This document shows positions 52,502-59,110 of a stretch of 64,000 nucleotides of DNA, piece by piece. A program made the position numbers and the translations under genes. The notes beneath the pieces are model-generated. The model was given only the letters and a program-made list of their open reading frames with translations, was not told where the DNA came from and did not search any database. Origin of the DNA: Micromonospora echinospora (GTDB lineage Bacteria; Actinomycetota; Actinomycetes; Mycobacteriales; Micromonosporaceae); NCBI RefSeq assembly GCF_900091495.1, contig NZ_LT607413.1:7695501-7759500 (forward strand). Direction: 5' to 3'. Each line of letters begins with the position of its first letter. Position 1 is the stretch's first letter.

Positions 52502-52836
52502 CCGTGTCTGTTCACGTGACCGCCTCGCCCGACGGGATGCCGTCCGACGGGACCGCGTCGATGCTGATCATCCTCGCCCGGCTGGAAGGGAAGGTCGACG
52601 TCGTCACCGCCCAGCACGGCGCGCAGCTCGGCGAGCACGCCCGCCGCCTGGACGACGTCGAGCTTCGCCTTCGGGCGCAGGAGTCCCGCCCGCCGACCCC
52701 GCCCGAGACTGACGCCCGCCTTCGCGCGGTCGAGTCCCGCCCGGTCGTCACGCCCCGCGCCATGTGGGCGGGCGTGGGCACGCTGGGCGCGCTGATCATC
52801 GGCGCGGTGGGCGTGCTCGACAAGCTGATCAACTGA
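52498..52836 (+). CDS. Lysis-cassette membrane protein with coiled coil
   Basis: A 112-residue protein: helical/coiled middle (LARLEGKVDVVTAQHGAQLGEHARRLDDVELRLRAQE) and one C-terminal membrane helix (MWAGVGTLGALIIGAVGVLDKLI). Its GTGA overlap with the endolysin stop and position before the next holin suggest a holin partner or antiholin. Confidence 0.72.
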   Translation: MTVSVHVTASPDGMPSDGTASMLIILARLEGKVDVVTAQHGAQLGEHARRLDDVELRLRAQESRPPTPPETDARLRAVESRPVVTPRAMWAGVGTLGALIIGAVGVLDKLIN

Positions 52837-52885
52837 CCGCCGGGCGTCCGCCCGTCCTCGCCCGCCCCGCCCGAAAGGACCGCCC

Positions 52886-53200
52886 GTGAACCGTCAGCCC
52901 CTCATGAACCGCGCCCTGATCACGTCAGGGCTCGCCCTCGTGTACGTCATCCTCGCCCGGTTCGGGATCGAGGTCCCGCCCGACGTCCGGGCGGCTGTCG
53001 CCGACTTCGCCCTTGTCGCCGCCCCGCTCGCCGTGGCGTACTGGTCGCTTCGCCACACCACGCCCGCCGCCGACCCGCAGGACGCCAACGGGTCGCCGCT
53101 GGTTCCGGCCGAAGCCGCAGGTCACGCGGCCGACGGCGGGGCCGGGGCGGGGTCTTACTCGCCCGAGGCGGACGAGCACACCCCCCGGCACGCCGCCTGA
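52886..53200 (+). CDS. Holin
   Basis: A 104-residue protein with two membrane helices (LITSGLALVYVILARFGI and FALVAAPLAVAYWSLRH) and a soluble acidic C-terminus, a common plan for actinophage holins that permeabilise the membrane and free the endolysin. GAAAGGACCGCCC precedes the GTG start; a terminator follows. Confidence 0.8.
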   Translation: MNRQPLMNRALITSGLALVYVILARFGIEVPPDVRAAVADFALVAAPLAVAYWSLRHTTPAADPQDANGSPLVPAEAAGHAADGGAGAGSYSPEADEHTPRHAA

Positions 53201-53220
53201 CGCCCGCCCCGTACCGCCCA

Positions 53221-53257
53221 CGCCCCGCCCGCCGGCACTGTCCGGTTGGGCGGGGCG
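53221..53257 (+). terminator. Terminator at end of lysis block
   Basis: CGCCCCGCCC and GGGCGGGGCG form a 10-bp stem followed by TTTT. Confidence 0.9.
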
Positions 53258-53262
53258 TTTTG

Positions 53263-53471
53263 GCGTTTCCGGGGCGGGACGCCCGGGGTCGCCGGGGCGT
53301 CGCCCGGGTCGTGGCGGGCGGTCGCCCGGGGTCGCCCGAGCCCGCCGGGCGGGTGGGCGGGACCGTCGGGCGTGGCCGGTCGGGGCTCGCCCGACAGTCG
53401 CCCTGCGGTCGCCCGGGGCCGTGGGCGAGACGCCCGATCTGGCGAGCGCTAACCACCGCGGTCTTGATCAT
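53263..53471. repeat. Extreme G+C stretch with GTCGCCCGGG repeats
   Basis: Very G+C-rich noncoding DNA with recurring GTCGCCCGGG (near 53298, 53330 and 53409) and shorter CGCCCGGG variants, between the late terminator and the first right-side early promoter. Open frames here are compositional. It marks the late/early boundary. Confidence 0.6.
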
Positions 53472-53501
53472 GAACACCCCGCCGGCCCCTGGCGCATAGG
53501 G
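53472..53501 (+). promoter_or_regulatory. Early-type promoter element 4
   Basis: GAACACC-N16-CATAGGG, first element of the right-hand early block, 35 bp before the next start. Confidence 0.75.
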
Positions 53502-53535
53502 ATTCCGTCCAATCCCAGCGACGAGGAGGCCCCGA

Positions 53536-54018
53536 GTGGCACCCAGCTATCGAGACGTCTACAGCTCACCGTGGGACCGTGACCCGGTGACCCGCCGGCC
53601 GATTGTCCCGGCGGAACGCGTCACGCCCGCAGACCAGCCCCCGCCGTTCCGGATGGGCGAGCGCGCTCGGCTGCGTGACGACCTCGGCGGGGGCGTGGTG
53701 CAGATCATCGATCACTACTACCGCACCGACCTGTTTCAGGTCCGCCCCGAGTCCGGGAAGCCCGACTTCGTCGTCAGCGCCCACGCCCTGACGCGCCTCG
53801 CGCCGACGTGGCGGCCCGGGGACGTGGTCGTCGTGGAGTTCCCCCGGCGGGGGGCTGAGCCGGCTACGTACACGTACGTCCGGGGCCGCGAGTCCTGGCC
53901 GACCGACGCCGACCGCCCGGCGAAGACGGACGAATGGATGACGGCGCAGTACCTCGCCGGTCGCGCGAAGCCGGTCCTTCAGTCTGGCGGGAAGCCGTTC
54001 GACGGGGGCCGGCTGTGA
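53536..54018 (+). CDS. Early protein with SH3-like units
   Basis: A 160-residue soluble protein: RMGERARLRDDLGGGVVQIIDHYYRTDLFQVRPE and WRPGDVVVVEFPRRGAEPATYTYVRG are two small beta-barrel-like units, then a helical tail (DEWMTAQYLAGRAKPVL). The style resembles the accessory cassette at 28-31 kb. GACGAGGAGGCCCCGA precedes the GTG. Function unknown. Confidence 0.72.
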   Translation: MAPSYRDVYSSPWDRDPVTRRPIVPAERVTPADQPPPFRMGERARLRDDLGGGVVQIIDHYYRTDLFQVRPESGKPDFVVSAHALTRLAPTWRPGDVVVVEFPRRGAEPATYTYVRGRESWPTDADRPAKTDEWMTAQYLAGRAKPVLQSGGKPFDGGRL

Positions 54019-54026
54019 GGGGCCCC

Positions 54027-54419
54027 ATGGACGGCTGCGAGGTGTACGTGATGGCGGACGAGACGGTCGTGAAGACCGAACATCTCCGCATCCTTTTCGA
54101 CGCCCTGTGTCACTCGCTGGACTTCGGCTCGGGCTTCCTCGACACCGAGGAGGTCAACGCCCTTCGCGCCATCGCGGGCTACCTGGGCGTGAACCCGATG
54201 GTCGCGACCCCGAGCGAGTTCGTGACGCAGTACACGCACGACTTCGAGGCGAGCGACGCGCCGACGCGGCCCGGCAAGTGCTGGGCGTCCGGCCCTCGCT
54301 ACGGGCAGCCCGAGACCCCCGAGGAGTTCGCCGCCCGCGTGGCTGAGGTCACCGCGAGGTGCCGCTACTGCACCCGCCCCGCCGACGCCGCCCCTCACCC
54401 GCAGAAGGAGACCGCGTGA
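54027..54419 (+). CDS. Early hypothetical protein
   Basis: About 130 residues, mostly helical (TEHLRILFDALCHSLDFGSGFLDTEEVNALRAIAGYLGVNP), with a C-terminal RCRYCTRPADAAPHP that could bind a metal. GAGGGG before ATG 54027 supports this start; GTG 54015 overlapping the previous stop and ATG 54051 are alternatives. It overlaps the kinase gene by GTGA. Not recognised. Confidence 0.65.
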   Translation: MDGCEVYVMADETVVKTEHLRILFDALCHSLDFGSGFLDTEEVNALRAIAGYLGVNPMVATPSEFVTQYTHDFEASDAPTRPGKCWASGPRYGQPETPEEFAARVAEVTARCRYCTRPADAAPHPQKETA

Positions 54420-55045
54420 CCACCACTGCAACCCGCGACCTCCGGCGGGCCCTGCTCGACGCCGCCACCTTCGGTGAGTCGCACTTCATCACCGCCCCGC
54501 CTCCGCTGGTCGGTCTCCTCGGCCGGGCCCGCGCCGGAAAGGACACTGTCGCCGCGCACCTGGTCGAGCGCTACGGCTTCCGGCGCTACGCCTTCGCCGA
54601 CGCCCTGCGGGAGTGCGCGCTGATCGCGAATCCGATCGTGACCCCTGTGGACACGGTCGGCGGATCGGTCCGCCTGGCGGACGTGGTCGCGGCGGTCGGC
54701 TGGGAGGGGGCGAAGGCGCACCGCGAGGTGCGCCGGACGCTGCAACAGCTCGGCGTCGGGGTCCGACACCTTCAGCCCGATTTCTGGGTCCGGGTCGTGA
54801 TGGACGAGGTCGAGCACCGGACTGGCCCGGTCGCCATCACGGACGTGCGCTTCCCGAACGAGGCCGAGGCGATCCGGACCGCTGGCGGGGTGCTGGTCAG
54901 GGTCGTTCGCCCTGGTCAGGACGAGTCCGACCAGCACGTGAGCGAGGTCGCGCTGAAGGACTGGCCGGTCGACCACACCCTGATGAACGACGACGACCTT
55001 CACGCTCTGCTAAACAAGGTTGACACGCTGAGAGCAGCCCTGTAA
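54416..55045 (+). CDS. Deoxynucleoside monophosphate kinase
   Basis: A 209-residue P-loop kinase: LVGLLGRARAGKDTVAAHLVERYGFRRYAFADALRE has the Walker A and the substrate-side YAFADxLR segment of phage dNMP kinases; VAITDVRFPNEAEAIRTAGGVLVRVVRP is the second signature and the C-terminus has DHTLMNDDDLHALLNKVD. It phosphorylates dNMPs to supply phage DNA synthesis. GTGA overlap upstream; a strong terminator follows. Confidence 0.88.
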   Translation: MTTTATRDLRRALLDAATFGESHFITAPPPLVGLLGRARAGKDTVAAHLVERYGFRRYAFADALRECALIANPIVTPVDTVGGSVRLADVVAAVGWEGAKAHREVRRTLQQLGVGVRHLQPDFWVRVVMDEVEHRTGPVAITDVRFPNEAEAIRTAGGVLVRVVRPGQDESDQHVSEVALKDWPVDHTLMNDDDLHALLNKVDTLRAAL

Positions 55046-55072
55046 CGAAGGTCACCCTAACCTGCACACCCT

Positions 55073-55118
55073 AGGCCCCTGTCGACGGTCGGCATACGCT
55101 GATCGCCGGCAGGGGCCT
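55073..55118 (+). terminator. Terminator after dNMP kinase
   Basis: AGGCCCCTG and CAGGGGCCT pair around a loop, followed by TTCGTCG. Confidence 0.8.
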
Positions 55119-55185
55119 TTCGTCGTTCGGGGGTCAGGACGATCGGCCCCGCCCCCTTAACAAGAACTTAAGAGAGACGCGACAG

Positions 55186-55201
55186 CGCGAAGCGTTGAGC
55201 G
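55186..55201 (-). promoter_or_regulatory. CGCTAAACG-type site before candidate repressor
   Basis: The reverse complement reads CGCTCAACGCTTCGCG, 48 bp before the gene at 55249, in a locally A+T-rich promoter region (CTTAACAAGAACTTAAG nearby). Confidence 0.55.
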
Positions 55202-55248
55202 TTCACTAGGCTGTCGGAGGGTTTCCCCACCGACGACAGGATGAGGGC

Positions 55249-55851
55249 ATGATGGCGACAGCTACCCGCGACGAGCTGGCCGCTGCGCTCGTGAGAGCGC
55301 TACGCGCTTTACGCCGAGGCGAAGTGAGCCGCGAGAGGAAAACTCAGCTCTACCGCGAAGCGGCCGAGGCTACGTTTGCCCTACGAGAGCATTTCGACGT
55401 TGGAAAAGACGGGAAGCCCGAGCCCGATTGGTCGGGACGCAGCCGGGAGTACCGGGAGTTTATACGCTCGCTGTACGTCAAAACGGGATACGACCGCGAC
55501 GACGCCAAAACGGTACAGACTGCGATCCGTTTCCACGTGGGCAACCTTGTCCGCGACCGCCTGTCGCCCGAGGTGGTAGAAGACCTGGGGTTAAAGCCCG
55601 AGCACGCTACCGACAGGATGAAGGACTACCGGCGGGTGCGCTCGGCCGTAGTCGCGACTGCTCGCGAGTCCGCGAGCAGCGGAAACCCCGACGCCCTGCG
55701 GGCCCTGGCTGCCGCGCACGTCGTGCTGTCGAAGGTGTCGACGGCCGAGGTCGCCGCGCTGAGCGGGCGCGAGCGCGAGCAGGCGCGAGCGGTCCTGGCG
55801 CGGCTGAAGGATCACGCGGGGTGGCTGGCCGCCGCCGCCGAGGAGGCGTGA
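55249..55851 (+). CDS. Candidate immunity repressor
   Basis: A 200-residue basic, helical protein: RDELAAALVRALRALRRGEV, then SREYREFIRSLYVKTGYDRDDAKTVQTAIRFHVGNLVRDRLSPEVVEDLGL, a pattern I associate with repressor-like DNA-binding proteins of actinophages, and a helical C-terminal half. It stands alone between a terminator and the inverted-repeat element, with its own non-early promoter region and an operator-type site, as expected for an autoregulated repressor. The codon use includes more A+T than its neighbours (TACGCGCTTTACGC). Its role is inferred; its stop codon overlaps the inverted-repeat element. Confidence 0.6.
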   Translation: MMATATRDELAAALVRALRALRRGEVSRERKTQLYREAAEATFALREHFDVGKDGKPEPDWSGRSREYREFIRSLYVKTGYDRDDAKTVQTAIRFHVGNLVRDRLSPEVVEDLGLKPEHATDRMKDYRRVRSAVVATARESASSGNPDALRALAAAHVVLSKVSTAEVAALSGREREQARAVLARLKDHAGWLAAAAEEA

Positions 55852-55955
55852 CGAAGTGACCGACGTTTCGTCACTTCCGTATTTCTTCTTCTAGCTCTCT
55901 CCTCCTCCTCTACAACATCAATAGAGAAGTGACGAAACTACGGTCACTTCGTCAC
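55848..55955. repeat. 108-bp inverted-repeat element, copy 2
   Basis: Arms at 55848-55877 and 55926-55955 match as inverted repeats at 28 of 30 positions; each is built of GTGACGAA/TTCGTCAC units. The left arm and the adjoining CTTCTTCTAG nearly equal copy 1 at 25406. The first arm overlaps the stop codon of the candidate repressor. Confidence 0.87.
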
Positions 55956-55992
55956 CACGCCCGCCCGGCCCCCGAGCCCGGCGGGCGTTTGC

Positions 55993-56000
55993 GTTTAAAC
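55993..56000. promoter_or_regulatory. GTTTAAAC site before early promoter 5
   Basis: GCGTTTAAACGC is a perfect 12-bp palindrome immediately before the GAACAGG half of early-type promoter 5. Confidence 0.45.
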
Positions 56001-56004
56001 GCAT

Positions 56005-56034
56005 GAACAGGTAGCCCCTCCCTGGCGCATAGGG
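56005..56034 (+). promoter_or_regulatory. Early-type promoter element 5
   Basis: GAACAGG-N16-CATAGGG, with a leader hairpin CCTATG/CATAGG at 56035-56060. Confidence 0.7.
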
Positions 56035-56070
56035 CCTATGTCCGCTTTCGCAGGCATAGGAGGCCCACGC

Positions 56071-56889
56071 GTGACTACGCCCAAAATCAATACCATTAGC
56101 CGGGGAGGGTCCCGGTTTTACGTCAATCCGGAGACCGGCGAGAAAGCCCCCGGCGTGACGTCCATTCTCGGTATGTTGCCGAAGCCGTTCCTTCAGCATT
56201 GGGCCGCGAAGGTCGTCGCCGAGTACGCGACCGACAACCTCGGCGAGCTGGTCGGCCTGCGGCTGAACGGCGACCGCCAGGGCGTGATCGACTTCCTGAA
56301 GGGTGCGCCACGCCGGGACACCGCCCGCGCGGCCGAGACCGGTACCGCTGTGCACGATGCGTTCGAGAAGATCGCGAAGGGCCAGCCGGTCGGCCGGCTG
56401 CACCCGGACTACCGGGTGTACGTCGACCACTTCGAGGAGTTCCTGAAGGAGTTCGCGCCTGAGTTCGTCTTCCTCGAAGAGACCGTCTGGTCGGAGACCT
56501 GGGACTACGCGGGGTCGTTCGACGCGTACGCCGTGATCGACGGCGAGCGGGTCTTCCTGGACTGGAAGACGACCCGCAGCGGCGTTCACCCCGAGGTCGC
56601 GCTTCAGCTCGCCGCGTACCGGCACGCCGACTACATCATCCGCCCGGACGGGTCCCGCGTCCCGCAGCCCTCGTCTACCGCTGGCGGGGTCCTTCACGTC
56701 CGGCCCGAGGGCTGGGGCTTCTACCCGGTGCGGACCGACGAGGCTGTCTTCGACGTCTTCACGACGCTGCGGAAGGTCTTCGATTGGGACCGGGCGATGA
56801 AGGAGACCGTCGTCGGGGCCCCGATCAACAAGCGGCCCGGGTCGATGCCGGCTCGGCGCACCGCCGCACCCCGGCGGGCCGCCGCGTGA
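56071..56889 (+). CDS. RecB/Cas4-like PD-(D/E)XK nuclease
   Basis: A 272-residue nuclease. Its core has TGTAVHDAFEKIAKG (motif with His), AGSFDAYAVIDGERVFLDWKTTRSGVHPEVALQLAAYRHAD: the Asp of GSFDA, the DWKT pair and the QxxxY motif form the PD-(D/E)XK active site of RecB-family exonucleases. Such phage enzymes act in recombination with single-strand annealing or in DNA turnover. CATAGGAGGCCCACGC sets GTG at 56071, under promoter 5. Confidence 0.87.
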   Translation: MTTPKINTISRGGSRFYVNPETGEKAPGVTSILGMLPKPFLQHWAAKVVAEYATDNLGELVGLRLNGDRQGVIDFLKGAPRRDTARAAETGTAVHDAFEKIAKGQPVGRLHPDYRVYVDHFEEFLKEFAPEFVFLEETVWSETWDYAGSFDAYAVIDGERVFLDWKTTRSGVHPEVALQLAAYRHADYIIRPDGSRVPQPSSTAGGVLHVRPEGWGFYPVRTDEAVFDVFTTLRKVFDWDRAMKETVVGAPINKRPGSMPARRTAAPRRAAA

Positions 56890-57257
56890 CCGCGCTGGAC
56901 GACCGCGAAGACGTGATCTGGCTGGCGGGCCTCCTCGAAGGCGAAGGGGCCTTCGACCTTCAGCGGGCCCGCTACCCCCGGGTGCGTCTCGCCATGACGG
57001 ACCGGGACGTCGTCGGCCGCGCCGCGACCCTGTTCGGCTGCTCGGTCCGGCTGTCCCTGAAGCCGGCCCCGCACAAGCCCATGTGGCACGCCGAAGTGCA
57101 GGGCCCGGCGGCCGAGGCGGTCATGCGGGCGATCCTGCCGCACATGGGCGCTCGGCGGTCCGAGCGGATCGCGTCGGTCCTCGGCCACGCGCCGACGACG
57201 TCGAAGGTCCCGGTCTCGATCAGCCGGCCCCCGGGCCTGCCGCTCGACAAGGGCTGA
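56886..57257 (+). CDS. LAGLIDADG-type small protein
   Basis: A 123-residue protein that begins EDVIWLAGLLEGEGAFDLQ, the LAGLIDADG homing-endonuclease signature with its acidic residue, followed by one alpha-beta unit (VRLAMTDRDVVGRAATLFGC, PMWHAEVQGPAAEAVMRAILPHMGARR). With one motif it would act as a homodimer. It overlaps the RecB-like gene by GTGA and its stop lies in promoter 6. It could be a free-standing homing endonuclease or a domesticated DNA-binding protein. Confidence 0.8.
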   Translation: MTALDDREDVIWLAGLLEGEGAFDLQRARYPRVRLAMTDRDVVGRAATLFGCSVRLSLKPAPHKPMWHAEVQGPAAEAVMRAILPHMGARRSERIASVLGHAPTTSKVPVSISRPPGLPLDKG

Positions 57258-57285
57258 ACACCTTACCCCCTCCTGGCGCATAGGG
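57256..57285 (+). promoter_or_regulatory. Early-type promoter element 6
   Basis: GAACACC-N16-CATAGGG; the first base lies inside the stop codon of the preceding gene. Confidence 0.75.
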
Positions 57286-57342
57286 GCTTTGACACCCCCG
57301 GTGCGGCTGATCCCCGCGCCCATCATGGAAGGAGGCCCGTAC

Positions 57343-58080
57343 GTGGGCCTGCGAATCTGGGAGACCGACCCGGAGTCGGAGCCGAAGCCCCGCCAGTCCT
57401 TCGCGAAGGACCTGGTCGGCCGCTTCCGCTCGGGCTACCAGGTCAACGACCGCCCGATGAGTCTCGAAAAGTGGCGGGTGACGACCGGGGACCCGGCCGT
57501 CGCCGCCGCGATCGTGGACCTGTTCGGGTCCGAGCGCGACTCGAAGCCGCAGGCGTGGGAGACGAAGGGTGAGGACAACCTCGAAGTCTTCACGTCCGCC
57601 CCACGCGTGAAGATCATCCTCGACGGTCCGAAGGCGATCCGTCAGGAGATGGTCCTCTGGGGCCGGAACACCGCCATCCGGCGGTGCGACGGCGTGGAAC
57701 AGATCGGGGTCGACGCCGACGACAAGGCGAAGGGCTCGCCGTGCGAGTGCCCGGCGGGCTACCAGGACCGGAAGGACGCCGCGAAGTCGGGTCGGGGCTG
57801 TGCCCCCTCGATCACGACGTACTTCGCCCTGGCGGACGCGCCGGACCTCGGCCGCTTCAAGTTCAACAGCGGGTCGTGGTCGCTCGTGCGCGACATCGTG
57901 ACCACCGAGAAGGCGCTGACCGAGATCGACGGCCCGGCGCTCGCCTGGCTGGGTCTCGAGGTCGTGGAGTACGAGGTGAAGGCGACCGGCGCGAAGCGGT
58001 CCTTCACGAAGCCCGTCATCGACGTCATCGACGTCATCGGGGCCGCCCCGGTCGCCGAGGACGACGAACCGCCCTACTGA
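57343..58080 (+). CDS. Recombination directionality factor, phiC31 gp3-like
   Basis: A 245-residue protein close in length and layout to phiC31 gp3, the factor that makes a large serine integrase excise: IWETDPESEPKPRQSFAKDLVGRFRSGYQ, VTTGDPAVAAAIVDLFG, KGEDNLEVFTSAPRVKIILDG, MVLWGRN, CECPAGYQDRKDAAKSGRGC, and FALADAPDLGRFKFNSGSWSL near the centre and end. The four Cys residues may bind zinc. GGAAGGAGG seven bases before GTG at 57343 fixes the start; the frame extends upstream without a good start. It would act with the integrase at 23766. Family recognised from memory. Confidence 0.8.
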   Translation: MGLRIWETDPESEPKPRQSFAKDLVGRFRSGYQVNDRPMSLEKWRVTTGDPAVAAAIVDLFGSERDSKPQAWETKGEDNLEVFTSAPRVKIILDGPKAIRQEMVLWGRNTAIRRCDGVEQIGVDADDKAKGSPCECPAGYQDRKDAAKSGRGCAPSITTYFALADAPDLGRFKFNSGSWSLVRDIVTTEKALTEIDGPALAWLGLEVVEYEVKATGAKRSFTKPVIDVIDVIGAAPVAEDDEPPY

Positions 58081-58091
58081 CCGACCCCGTA

Positions 58092-58107
58092 CGCTAAACG
58101 CTTACTG
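58092..58107 (+). promoter_or_regulatory. CGCTAAACG-type site after RDF
   Basis: CGCTAAACGCTTACTG, 12 bp after the RDF stop and 17 bp before a possible micro-ORF. Confidence 0.6.
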
Positions 58108-58123
58108 CAAGAGGGGAGGCCGC

Positions 58124-58159
58124 GTGACTGTCGACTTCGAGGACTTCGAGTGGAGCTGA
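58124..58159 (+). CDS. Possible 11-residue leader peptide
   Basis: GAGGGGAGGCCGC is an excellent ribosome site before GTG at 58124, which opens an acidic frame of 11 codons (MTVDFEDFEWS). A stem-loop follows at 58190. It may be a leader peptide for attenuation, or chance. Confidence 0.35.
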   Translation: MTVDFEDFEWS

Positions 58160-58189
58160 CCGACAACTGAGCTAGTCGAATGGCCTCGG

Positions 58190-58218
58190 GGCCGGGGTGC
58201 ACTAAGTCTCCCCCGGCC
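58190..58218 (+). terminator. Stem-loop terminator or attenuator
   Basis: GGCCGGGG and CCCCGGCC form the stem, flanked by a GGCCTCGGGGCC repeat on both sides, so alternative pairings are possible. Confidence 0.6.
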
Positions 58219-58249
58219 TCGGGGCCCTCTTCGTTTCTGGGAGGGAAAC

Positions 58250-58477
58250 GTGAGCATCCGACACACCGACCGCGCGCTGACCGGGACCGTCAACGACGGC
58301 GAGGTCTCGACCCGCCTCGGATTCCGGCCCGGCGTTCAGATCCGCGCGGCGTCTCTGTACTTCCACCCCCGGACCGCGTCCGGCGCACTGTCCATCACTG
58401 ACCCGGCGGTCGCCGAGAGCCTGGCCGACGAGCTGCGCCGGGTCGCCGCGTACCTGCGTGGGGAGGACGTCCAGTGA
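58250..58477 (+). CDS. Early hypothetical protein
   Basis: A 75-residue protein (VNDGEVSTRLGFRPGVQIRAASLYFHPR, then ITDPAVAESLADELRRVAAYLRGEDVQ): small beta part and a helical end. GGGAGGGAAAC precedes the GTG start. First of five overlapping small genes. Not recognised. Confidence 0.65.
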   Translation: MSIRHTDRALTGTVNDGEVSTRLGFRPGVQIRAASLYFHPRTASGALSITDPAVAESLADELRRVAAYLRGEDVQ

Positions 58478-58674
58478 GCGCCCGCGAGCCGTATCTACCG
58501 CCTGCCATCTGGCGGGTTGTCGTGTCGGGCCGGTCCGGTTACCAGACCACGCCCGCGAGTCGGAACTACACCCGCGAGACCGAAGCGCGGGGCTACGCCG
58601 AGGCGCAGCGCGGGCGGGGCTACGGGGCCCGCCTCTTCCGGACCGAGCCAACCTGGACCGAGGTGACCGAATGA
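58474..58674 (+). CDS. Early hypothetical protein
   Basis: A 66-residue protein rich in Arg and Tyr (WRVVVSGRSGYQTTPASRNYTRETEARGYAEAQ). GTGA overlap with the preceding gene and ATGA overlap with the next support translation. Not recognised. Confidence 0.6.
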   Translation: MSAREPYLPPAIWRVVVSGRSGYQTTPASRNYTRETEARGYAEAQRGRGYGARLFRTEPTWTEVTE

Positions 58675-58892
58675 GCAGCACCAAACGTGATTGGGTACCG
58701 CCTAACTCGCCCATGTTCCGGGCCGCCGCCTACGACGAGAACGGCCGATGCGTGGCGTCGACCGGCCCCTACGCGACCCGGGGGCCGGCGGCCCGGTCGC
58801 GGTCGCGCATCGCCCGGCGCGGCGTTGTCGTCCGGGTCGAGACGTGCCTTCCGGTCTGGGCACCTGTGCCCGGGACGGAGGTCGTGCGGTGA
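58671..58892 (+). CDS. Early hypothetical protein
   Basis: A 73-residue basic protein (FRAAAYDENGRCVASTGPYATRGPAARSRSRIARRGVVVRVE). It resembles the preceding protein in its short beta-helix-beta style and may be a distant paralogue. Linked by ATGA and GTGA overlaps. Confidence 0.6.
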   Translation: MSSTKRDWVPPNSPMFRAAAYDENGRCVASTGPYATRGPAARSRSRIARRGVVVRVETCLPVWAPVPGTEVVR

Positions 58893-59110
58893 GCCCGGCC
58901 GCCCGCGACCGCGCGGCGCTTGCGGCCCTGAGCGCGGCTATGTGGGAGGGCCTGTTAACGGGCATCTCCCAGGGCGGCGACCCCGGGGCCCAGCTACAGG
59001 CCGCCCGCCGTCAGGGCCAGATCGTCTGTCCGTTCGACCACGCCATGCTCGACCCGGCCACCCCGGGTGGGGCGTTCGCCCGGTGCCCGCACTGCTGGGC
59101 GGCGCTGTGA
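58889..59110 (+). CDS. Early hypothetical protein with Cys/His motif
   Basis: A 73-residue protein with a helical N-terminus and a C-terminal IVCPFDHAMLDPATPGGAFARCPHCWAAL, in which Cys, His and a CPHC pair could hold a zinc ion. Overlaps both neighbours by GTGA. Not recognised. Confidence 0.62.
   Translation: MSPAARDRAALAALSAAMWEGLLTGISQGGDPGAQLQAARRQGQIVCPFDHAMLDPATPGGAFARCPHCWAAL

Noticed and set aside
52502..52516. TGTTCACGTG at the start of the coiled-coil lysis gene as another GTTTACACG site
   Set aside because: Core differs (TTCACG rather than TTTACACG) and does not fit either motif family.
53246..53582. Several open frames in the very G+C-rich spacer
   Set aside because: Compositional; repeated GVAGASPGS-like text reflects the DNA repeats, and no ribosome sites precede them.
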